The notes beneath the pieces are model-generated. The model was not told the DNA's origin. It was given only the letters and a program-made list of their open reading frames with translations, and did no database searches. Positions 57,755 through 64,000 of a stretch of DNA of 64,000 nucleotides are shown here, piece after piece; positions within the stretch are counted from its first letter, which is position 1; every line of letters starts with the position of its first letter. The DNA lies in NCBI RefSeq assembly GCF_000802155.2, contig NZ_JQGJ02000006.1, positions 124,001 through 188,000 of the forward strand. Direction: 5' to 3'. The position numbers and the translations under genes were made by a program. Source of the stretch: Pseudomonas frederiksbergensis. Lineage in GTDB: Bacteria > Pseudomonadota > Gammaproteobacteria > Pseudomonadales > Pseudomonadaceae.

Positions 57755-58507
57755 TCAGCCGCCCAATTCGCGACCGATACACGCCGCACTGTTTTGCACG
57801 ACGGCAATCAACGCCTGCATCCTCGCGGCATCCATGTGCTGAACTGTACTCGATACGCTGACTGCACCGACTATCTGGCGACTGGCATCACGAATCGGTG
57901 CCGCGACGCAGCGAATCGCTTCGTCATCCTCACCCAGGTCAAATGCATAACCTCCAGCCACATAACCGCGCATCAACGCCAACCAGTTCGACTCGCCCTT
58001 AGCGTTGCAAAAGTCACTGGTAGTGTCTTGCCGATACAGCTCAGCCCAACGCTGCTCCGTCTCGTCCAGCAGCAGTGCCTTGCCAACACCTGTACTGCAG
58101 AGACGCTTACGACCACCAATCAACGAGCTGACCTGCACGGCGCGCGAACCGGCAATTTTGTCCAGATACACCACTTGTTCATCCAGCACGGTCGCCAAAT
58201 GCACAGTGTCGTGGGTCAGGTCGGCCAAAGCCTGTAAGTGCGGACGGGCACGGGTCGCCAAGTCGGATTGGCGATGAGCTTTGAAGCCTAGCTCGATCAA
58301 ATGCGGTCCGAGGCTGTAGCCCTTTCGCGCTTCGAAACGAAGATAACCGACCTGGACGAGCGCTGAGGCCAAGCGATGAGTCGTACTGACCGAAACGGCT
58401 AGGCGAGCACTGATCTCTGGAAGCGTGGTGAGGCCATCAGCAACGGCATCAACGACCTCCAGCCCACGAAAGAGGGTCTGGCTGGCGAGTTGGCGTGGAG
58501 GTTTCAT
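57755..58507 (-). CDS. IclR-family transcriptional regulator
   Basis: The 250-residue protein has an N-terminal winged helix (TLFRGLEVVDAVADGLTTLPEISARLAVSVSTTHRLASALVQVGYLRFE) and a C-terminal ligand-binding domain (LCSTGVGKALLLDET, YVAGGYAFDLGEDDEAIRCVAAPIRD). The frame extends 41 codons upstream; the start at 58507 (MKPPRQLAS) begins the fold. It is convergent to the permease gene and downstream of the FAD oxidase gene. It is a likely sensor of the hydroxy or oxo acid. Confidence 0.9.
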   Translation of the reverse strand: MKPPRQLASQTLFRGLEVVDAVADGLTTLPEISARLAVSVSTTHRLASALVQVGYLRFEARKGYSLGPHLIELGFKAHRQSDLATRARPHLQALADLTHDTVHLATVLDEQVVYLDKIAGSRAVQVSSLIGGRKRLCSTGVGKALLLDETEQRWAELYRQDTTSDFCNAKGESNWLALMRGYVAGGYAFDLGEDDEAIRCVAAPIRDASRQIVGAVSVSSTVQHMDAARMQALIAVVQNSAACIGRELGG

Positions 58508-58626
58508 AGGCACTGGCGCAGTCAACAATTGGGGGGAGTATTCTACCCTGCACTGCCACGAAGACCCAGCCAAAAGCCTCCAGTACAGACATGCCTGCGT
58601 GAAGGCGTGGGATCTAACTCTGTGCG

Positions 58627-60027
58627 TCAAGCTTCGGGAAGGATTTTTCCGGGGTTCATCAGTCCTAAGGGATCTAGCGCTTGTTTAATCAAGCGCATCA
58701 CTCCAACTGCTGCACCGTGCTCCAGCGTCATGTACTTTATTTTTCCTGACCCAATTCCATGCTCACCGGTACACGTTCCGTCCAGCGCAATAGCGCGCTC
58801 GACCACACGTTCATTGAGAGCCTCGGCCTCAGCCATTTCTGCTTCATTATCCGGATCGACTACCAGCCCCAAGTGGAAGTTGCCATCGCCCACGTGCCCG
58901 ACAACGCCTACGAAAAATGAGACCTTGGCGACATCTTCAGCTGTTTCGGCGATGCATTTGGTCAACGCTGAAATCGGCACGCACACGTCGGTACTCCAGA
59001 TCCGCGCATTCGGGCGCATGGACTGCATCGCATAGTGAACATTGTGTCTGGCACGCCATAGAGCGCTGCGGGCATCAGCATCGGCTGCTGTCTGGAAACC
59101 CAGTGCGGCGTTGCTTTCAACAATTTCCTGCGTCAGTTTGACTTGTTCCGCCACGCTGGCTGGTGATCCAGCGAACTCGAAAAAAAGTGTCGGTGTCTCT
59201 GTAAGCCCCATATGGGAAAAGCGGTTTACCGCCTGCACAGTGCGCGCATCCAGCAATTCAACGCGTGAGACTGGGATCCCATACTGAATGATTGAAACCA
59301 CCGAACTCACCGCTGCGGCAATCGTCGGGAAAGTGCAGACTGACGCACAGGTGGTTTCAGGGATACCGTAAAGCCGTAGAGTGACTTCAGTGATGATGCC
59401 TAGCGTGCCTTCCGAGCCAACGAATAATCGCGTGAGGTCGTAACCGGCAGAAGACTTGCGTGCCCGGCCAGCGGTCTTGATCACTTGCCCATCGGCCAGT
59501 ACTACCGTGAGGCTCAATACGTTCTCACGCATTGTCCCATAGCGCACTGCATTAGTGCCTGATGCCCGGGTTGCTGCCATGCCGCCCAAGGTGCTCTCTC
59601 CCCCCGGGTCGACGGGGAAGAACAAGCCAGTGGTACGCAGTTCGGCATTTAGTTGCATACGGGTGACGCCTGCTTCGACAGTCACATCCAGATCGTCGGG
59701 ACGAACATCGATGATTCTCTGCATGCGGCTCAGGTCAATACAGACTCCGCCCATTGCGGCGCCTACATGGCCTTCCAGCGACGTGCCAGCACCAAAGGCA
59801 ATGATCGGCACCCGATGTGCGGCGCAGAGTTCGACGATAGCCGCAACCTCGGCGGTGGACTCGGCATAACACACTGCGTCCGGCGGTAATGTCTGATGAT
59901 AAGACTCTCCACGCCCGTGCTGCTCGCATTCGGTACGGCTTGTACTCAATCGCTCACCGATCAGCTCGCGCAAAGCATTGATTAGAGTGGGCATGGGGGA
60001 TGTTTGAAGCGCATCGTGAGTGGCCAT
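58627..60027 (-). CDS. FAD-linked D-2-hydroxyacid dehydrogenase (GlcD/D-LDH-like)
   Basis: The 466-residue protein of the GlcD/D-lactate dehydrogenase (vanillyl-alcohol oxidase) family has the FAD-binding region IIAFGAGTSLEGHVG and FFPVDPGGESTLGGMAATRASGTNAVRYGTM, and the C-terminal GEHGIGSGKIKYM with catalytic His and GHVGDGNFH for metal/substrate. It oxidises 2-hydroxy acids to 2-oxo acids with a quinone or other acceptor. Start at 60027 is favoured by GGACC; ATG 60039 also possible. Divergent from a GntR gene. Confidence 0.92.
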   Translation of the reverse strand: MATHDALQTSPMPTLINALRELIGERLSTSRTECEQHGRGESYHQTLPPDAVCYAESTAEVAAIVELCAAHRVPIIAFGAGTSLEGHVGAAMGGVCIDLSRMQRIIDVRPDDLDVTVEAGVTRMQLNAELRTTGLFFPVDPGGESTLGGMAATRASGTNAVRYGTMRENVLSLTVVLADGQVIKTAGRARKSSAGYDLTRLFVGSEGTLGIITEVTLRLYGIPETTCASVCTFPTIAAAVSSVVSIIQYGIPVSRVELLDARTVQAVNRFSHMGLTETPTLFFEFAGSPASVAEQVKLTQEIVESNAALGFQTAADADARSALWRARHNVHYAMQSMRPNARIWSTDVCVPISALTKCIAETAEDVAKVSFFVGVVGHVGDGNFHLGLVVDPDNEAEMAEAEALNERVVERAIALDGTCTGEHGIGSGKIKYMTLEHGAAVGVMRLIKQALDPLGLMNPGKILPEA

Positions 60028-60162
60028 CGTGAGGTCCATTTTATTGTTTGTTTAATAATCTAAGGTACAACAACTAGTATACATGTTTAAAGCTGCTGTT
60101 CCGTTATCATTGCGCCAACAGCCTTGAGCCCTAGCTCGGCGATGAAAATCTGTGTAGATCCA

Positions 60163-60879
60163 ATGAGCAAAATCGTAGAAAAATCTCTTGTCGTGCGCTT
60201 GGCCGACAATATCCGTGAAGCTATCGTCTCTGCACGTCTGGATTTGGGGGAGGCGCTTTCTGAAGAAAGCTTGGCAGCGGCCTTTGAGGTCAGCCGCACG
60301 CCGGTGCGCGAGGCGCTGGCACTACTGCAGACCGAGGGCCTGGTGAACGTGGTCGCCAAATCAGGCAGCTACGTCTTCAGTCCTACCGAGGACGATATTG
60401 TTGAGTTGTGCGAGCACCGTGTAACGCTCGAAGTCGAGGCTTCTCGCCGAGCACTTGAACGTAACCCTGAAGCCACGCTGCAGGCGATGCGTGTGGCGCT
60501 GGAGCGCATGATCACTGCGCTGGAGCAGGACGACCGTTTGAGCTATGGCGCCGCGGATACCGAGTTCCACCTAAGCTTTTTCAGGTTCTGCGCCAATCGT
60601 TATTTGGTGGATGCCTACGAACGTAATTTAGGTCGTGTCGCGGCTTTGCGTACCCACTTGGCCAGGCGTGCCCGAGGCGAACCAGACCGTTCATGCAACG
60701 ATCATCAACGACTGATCGAGCTGGCTGAAACGGGAAAACAGGGTGCGCTTGCCACGCTGCTTAGCCGGCATATTTTGCGAACCCGCGAGAGTTACATCGC
60801 CACCTTGCGTGAGCGTCAGGAGTTACAGAGTCAAAACAGTGACCGAGTCGAGAAAATTCGTCGAAAGCTGCGTTTGTAG
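60163..60879 (+). CDS. GntR-family (FCD) transcriptional regulator
   Basis: The 238-residue regulator has a winged helix (ALSEESLAAAFEVSRTPVREALALLQTEGLVNVVAKSGSYVFSPTE) and an FCD effector domain (FRFCANRYLVDAYERNL, NDHQRLIELAETG with metal-binding His). Start is taken at 60163; ATG 60142 or 60124 are possible but no site is strong. Divergent from the 2-hydroxyacid dehydrogenase gene (135-nt spacer containing GTATAC-centred palindromic AT-rich DNA), so it probably controls it. Confidence 0.88.
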   Translation: MSKIVEKSLVVRLADNIREAIVSARLDLGEALSEESLAAAFEVSRTPVREALALLQTEGLVNVVAKSGSYVFSPTEDDIVELCEHRVTLEVEASRRALERNPEATLQAMRVALERMITALEQDDRLSYGAADTEFHLSFFRFCANRYLVDAYERNLGRVAALRTHLARRARGEPDRSCNDHQRLIELAETGKQGALATLLSRHILRTRESYIATLRERQELQSQNSDRVEKIRRKLRL

Positions 60880-60997
60880 TGTCGGTTTAACACGATCTCA
60901 TGCTTGCACCAACCACTCATGCTCTGACAGGTCTGTAGTGGTCTAATGAAACCGGACACCCATTTAGGCGAGAATGCTCGCCAGAACGAGGTGTCAG

Positions 60998-61306
60998 ATG
61001 ACCAAACAACGCCGTACCTTTTCCCCTGAATTCAAACGCGAGGCTGCCGACCTCGTTCTCAAGCAGGATTACAGCTTCATTGAGGCCAGCCGCTCGCTTG
61101 GTGTCGGCGAGTCGGCTTTGCGCCGATGGGTCGACCAGGTGCAGCAAGAACGCATGGGCGTGACCCCGCAGAGCAAAGCGCTGACCCCGGAGCAGCAGAA
61201 AATCCAAGAGCTGGAAGCCCGAATTACTCGCCTTGAGCGGGAAAAATCGATCTTAAAAAAGGCCACCGCGCTCTTGATGTCGGAAGATCTCGAGCGTTCG
61301 CGCTGA
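60998..61306 (+). CDS. IS3-family transposase OrfA
   Basis: The 102-residue protein has the HTH start MTKQRRTFSPEFKREAADLVLKQDYSFIEASRSLGVGESALRRW and a leucine-zipper-like coil (ELEARITRLEREKSILKKATALL). It ends near the TTA-AAA-AAG frameshift site (61253-61261), where a -1 shift would make the OrfAB transposase. An IS left end (TGTAGTGGTCTAATGAAACC) lies at about 60933-60952. Confidence 0.9.
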   Translation: MTKQRRTFSPEFKREAADLVLKQDYSFIEASRSLGVGESALRRWVDQVQQERMGVTPQSKALTPEQQKIQELEARITRLEREKSILKKATALLMSEDLERSR

Positions 61307-61539
61307 TTGACCAGTTGAGCATCCACGAGCCGGTTGATTGGCTGTGCAAGGTGTTTGAAGTGACCCGCTCGTGCTACTACGCTCGGCGTCTCAGGCGCCG
61401 CACACCGGATGTAGAACGCCTTCGATTGCGCAGTCGGGTGAGCGAGTTGTTCACCCAAGGCCGCAGTGCTCCCGGTAGGCGTACGGACAGTGGATGTTGT
61501 AGGTTTGATGACCCCTATCTATCAAACGCAACCTGTTGA
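61261..61539 (+). pseudogene. Truncated IS3 OrfB fused by -1 frameshift
   Basis: From the A_AAA_AAG heptamer the -1 frame continues through FALIDQLSIHEPVDWLCKVFEVTRSCYYARRLRRR to RSAPGRRT, about 60 residues of OrfB, then runs into unrelated sequence and stops at 61539. The DDE catalytic domain is missing, so the element cannot transpose by itself. Confidence 0.85.
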
Positions 61540-61988
61540 GTACAGGATAATTGAATTCGCTGGACGCTATATGTGGTCAGATGAACATAAACCCTAGGCC
61601 ATCTCGGGCTAACGCAGCATCCCCATAACCCGCGTGCTGGCCGTATGCGAGGTAAAAATGAATTAACGCTGGTTCATCTCCTGGCTGACCCATCGATTTG
61701 GCGTTTCAAGGGGGCCGAAGGTTGAATCCATCACGCCAAAAGAGAAAAAAGGAATGTTTGCGTCGCAAACATGATTCCAAGCTGGTCTGTCTCGCGGAAT
61801 TGGAGGACTGCCAAGTCGTGACATCACATAATTCTAGGGTAGGCAGGAGATAAATCCCCTTTAATTCGAAGTGTGCAACGGAGAGGCTACACGCGTGTGT
61901 TGATGGCGCGGAGATGTATAAGGTTTACCCCGCTAGGTCAGCGAGAATCGCGATAATTGAGATCCGCTATTGCGGCAGAAGGGCATGG
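61540..61988. other. Gene-poor remnant region
   Basis: About 450 nt with stops in all frames. It lies after the truncated IS3 OrfB and downstream (minus sense) of the antitoxin remnant, where a RES toxin partner would be expected; only weak fragments (ILADLAG, LYISA near 61920-61980 on the minus strand) hint at one, and no toxin gene can be supported. Confidence 0.3.
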
Positions 61989-62435
61989 TTAGAACGCGAA
62001 GCCTTCACCTATGCGCACCAGCATCTCCTCGACCCGACGTGTGCCCAGCGTAGTGGAAAGCATCGCATCGGGCTGTTGCCTGACAAGCTAACCTTCGGTT
62101 TTGTCAGCCATCGCTTTGCTTTCTCTGTGTCTTCGAATAGTGCCTGAGCCATGGCTGTGTTGTGTATGACTCGGAAGAGCCGGTCTCTCTCCACTATCGT
62201 CAACCGCTCGCCTTGCGCCAGCCTGCGTCGAAGCGCCGTGAGCGGGACTATCCGATTGCGGGGGCTCGTATTAATTGCTCCTAATGAGTAGCGTTTGGAC
62301 AGCAGATGCTGGAAAACCGCGATGGATTTGTTTGTGGAAATATTGATCCGATGCATCGATTGGAATCTGGAGAAACGTTTCCATTCGAGCTCGATATGTG
62401 TGGTAAACACTTTCGGGCATAGCTTCAGCCAACAT
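61989..62435 (-). pseudogene. Xre/MbcA/ParS antitoxin pseudogene (two frameshifts)
   Basis: Read across three frame segments this is one antitoxin. The N-terminal piece MLAEAMPESVYHTYRARMETF (from 62435) runs to about 62290. The middle piece continues from about 62300 in another frame as RRRLAQGERLTIVERDRLFRV, ALFEDTEKAKRWLTKPKVSLSGNSPM. The last piece, after a missing base at about 62065, is MLSTTLGTRRVEEMLVRIGEGFAF and stops at 61989. These match ParS/Xre antitoxins paired with RES toxins. No single frame covers it, so it is inactive. Confidence 0.82.
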
Positions 62436-62517
62436 GTAGCAACCATTTATGCTGGCTCTCGTGGCGGTCATAGGCAGCAGGTGGAGCCATAGCGATCCCA
62501 GGCGTATCCCTTAGAAG

Positions 62518-62940
62518 TTAACCGGGCATGATGTCGTCGACTTCCTTGCAAGCCGCTGAAAGTACTGCTTCCGGAGCCTCAGGAAGAATATCTTCTGGCC
62601 GCTGGCCCCCAAGGAAGTTGTTAGGTGATCTGAACCAAAACGCCATTCCCCACCCATCATGCGTTGGGTGAAGGACTGTTATTACCTCGGCCAGGCCTCG
62701 CTGGAAATTTCCTTCCTCGTTCTCCATGAACGCGTAGTCCGGGTACAACGCTTGTCCCTGATATTCTATTGAAAAAATCTCCCGTTTCGCCTCTGCTTGC
62801 TGGAGTGCCGGCTTGAGTCTATCGGGTGCCTTACCACAAAGTCGGGCAAGGCAATCTGGAGCATGGAAACGTCCTCCTGCCAGAATCTCATTTTTTGCCT
62901 GAGTAAGCATTTCCTCAAGTCTTCGTGCTGTCAAAGCCAT
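62518..62940 (-). CDS. Xre/MbcA/ParS-like antitoxin-domain protein
   Basis: The 140-residue protein starts MALTARRLEEMLTQAKNEIL and ends YPDYAF..GLAEVITVLHPTHDGWGMAFWFRSPNNFLGGQRPEDIL..AVLSAACKEVDD, recalling the C-terminal toxin-binding half of Xre/MbcA-type antitoxins (LRPxGDGWxxAxWLxxPNxxLGGxRPLDLL). The N-terminal helices could bind DNA. No toxin gene was found beside it. Start 62940 is chosen over 62997 because of the domain start. Confidence 0.65.
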   Translation of the reverse strand: MALTARRLEEMLTQAKNEILAGGRFHAPDCLARLCGKAPDRLKPALQQAEAKREIFSIEYQGQALYPDYAFMENEEGNFQRGLAEVITVLHPTHDGWGMAFWFRSPNNFLGGQRPEDILPEAPEAVLSAACKEVDDIMPG

Positions 62941-63244
62941 GCCGTGTAGCCTCTGAGCGGAATTTGGCGGAGTTTGGGGAACGCTGGCTAGCTGCAATGG
63001 CTTGTATGAAATTCAAAAGCGCATCGCCGGTCCCTCTCATGAGAACGGTGCAAGCCCCTATTGAGGATCTAGTGTAGCCGCGCCTTTCTGTAGATGCCTT
63101 CTGTGAAGCAAGAGCTCTACCCGTAGGCCAGGAAGAGCGTGGCAAAGTCACTAATGTCCAGCGCGGAATCCTAACCCTCTGCCGTCATACGGTTGCGCAT
63201 GAGTACAAGATAAATCGGAATATCCACGAGAGCTACCCCAGCAC
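62941..63244. other. Gene-poor spacer
   Basis: About 300 nt with no convincing gene or RNA; no obvious repeat or promoter was noticed. Confidence 0.4.
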
Positions 63245-63472
63245 ATGACTGAGTCATTTTCCCGCGACGAAGTCGAATGCAGTATCGCTGAACTACAGGC
63301 GCGCGTCGGCACCGCACTAGCTCCCTTTGAAGCGAGCTCGGCAATGCGCTGTCTGCTAGATATGTTGCGTGCTGTCGAGGAGCTGTTCTACTTACACACC
63401 ATTGAATGGGATGACGATGACTTCGAGAGGCTGCCGTTTGGGTCCATCTGGCAAGCCGGCGCTGGGCTTTGA
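63245..63472 (+). CDS. Small acidic hypothetical protein
   Basis: The 75-residue acidic protein (MTESFSRDEVECSIAELQARVG.. HTIEWDDDDFERLPFG) has helical N- and C-terminal parts; its composition and codon use look genuine. No family recognised. An opposite-strand frame (63171-63512) is poorer. About 220 nt of empty sequence follow before yejK. Confidence 0.45.
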   Translation: MTESFSRDEVECSIAELQARVGTALAPFEASSAMRCLLDMLRAVEELFYLHTIEWDDDDFERLPFGSIWQAGAGL

Positions 63473-63693
63473 TGTGGAGCTTAATTTCCCGCAGGTCCTG
63501 AGCGCCCCTCACATCATGAGGATCATCCTCGGCAGCGGGATGTCCGCTGGTACAGTAAAGTTACTGATCGCGTCCCATGATAGTTGGCGTAATGCGTCTT
63601 GCACGGCGGGTGAATACCGCGCTAAAAGCAACGCTTCCCGTCGGTCTACTCCGTGCAGATTTTCTTAATAACCCCCATACAGGAAACGCTCTG

Positions 63694-64000
63694 ATGCCTA
63701 TCCGTCATTGCATTGTTCATCTGATCGACAAAAAACCTGACGGCACACCTGCAGTTCTCCATGCCCGCGACTCCGAGCTTGCCGAGTCGGCCGCCATCGA
63801 GAACCTGCTGGCTGACCTCAACGACAGCTATAACGCCAAACAAGGCAAGGCCTGGGGCTTTTTCCATGCCGAATCTGGTGCGTACCCATTCAGCGGCTGG
63901 TTGAAGGAGTATTTCGACGGTAGCCAGGATTTCACTAGCTTCAGCCGCGTGGCCATAAAGCATTTGCAGACACTGATGGAGGCATCCAACCTCTCCACCG
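63694..64000 (+). CDS. yejK: Nucleoid-associated protein YejK, 5' part (runs off the window)
   Basis: The first 102 codons of YejK/Ndp[18 protein letters not shown], then [23 protein letters not shown] and FSGWLKEYF, ending [13 protein letters not shown]. The reading overlaps the first residues of the truncated copy at 52159-52926 ([11 protein letters not shown] there), with two differences, so it is a second sequence and not simply the missing half. AGGAAACGCTCTG precedes the ATG. Orientation is opposite to the truncated copy. Confidence 0.93.
   Translation, partial: MPIRHCIVHLIDKKPDGTPAVLHARDSELAESAAIENLLADLNDSYNAKQGKAWGFFHAESGAYPFSGWLKEYFDGSQDFTSFSRVAIKHLQTLMEASNLST

Noticed and set aside
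61540..61988. RES toxin gene next to the Xre remnant
   Set aside because: Only two short weak fragments in different frames; stops in all frames.

Overview
The window is from a Pseudomonas chromosome, most likely the P. fluorescens group. The evidence is a complete alginate operon in the order known from P. aeruginosa (algD-8-44-K-E-G-X-L-I-J-F-A), a dauBAR-like D-arginine locus, aapJQMP, typical Pseudomonas REP palindromes (core resembling GCGAGCAGGCTCGCTCCCAC) and high GC with strong GC3. No sequence search was possible; identities come from reading motifs and gene order.

Layout. 1-7.5 kb: the end of an AaeXA-like efflux set (DUF1656 protein and HlyD-type adaptor), a 1660-residue DUF6543/leucine-rich-repeat toxin-like protein, an SDR oxidoreductase and a small membrane protein. 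7.7-13.8 kb: two tandem TccC-like Rhs genes with near-identical cores and unrelated C-terminal toxin tips. The first tip looks like an ADP-ribosyltransferase and lies in the -1 frame. The second carries an HEAAH zinc-peptidase motif. A copy of the 3' end of algA and its terminator sits between them as a duplication scar. 13.8-31.1 kb: the alginate operon on the minus strand, preceded by an ~800-nt gene-free region upstream of algD. 31.1-36.3 kb: housekeeping genes yaaA, a NodB-like deacetylase, phoH and moaCDE. 36.4-40.2 kb: a D-arginine/D-amino-acid locus (solute-binding protein, dauR, dauA, dauB) whose two divergent promoters share a 13-nt palindrome. 40.3-42.5 kb: an RhlB-type RNA helicase and a carboxylesterase. 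43-47.2 kb: the aapJQMP amino-acid ABC transporter with a candidate sigma-54 promoter. 47.2-52.1 kb: an mqsRA toxin-antitoxin pair, a GntR regulator with an MFS exporter, and small housekeeping genes.

52.2-63.7 kb is an accessory island. It starts at a 5'-truncated yejK and a truncated tyrosine recombinase, and contains IS3 remnants, a frameshifted Xre/ParS antitoxin and another antitoxin-like gene. A second yejK 5' end runs out of the window in the opposite orientation. Its core is a compact catabolic cassette: acylating acetaldehyde dehydrogenase, 4-hydroxy-2-oxovalerate aldolase, GntP-type permease, FAD-linked 2-hydroxyacid dehydrogenase, and IclR and GntR/FCD regulators. There is no ring-cleavage or hydratase gene. 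I infer a short route: take up a 2,4-dihydroxy acid, oxidise C2 to the 4-hydroxy-2-oxo acid, cleave it to pyruvate and an aldehyde, and convert the aldehyde to acyl-CoA. This cassette and the frameshifted Rhs-toxin are the best candidates for undescribed biology.
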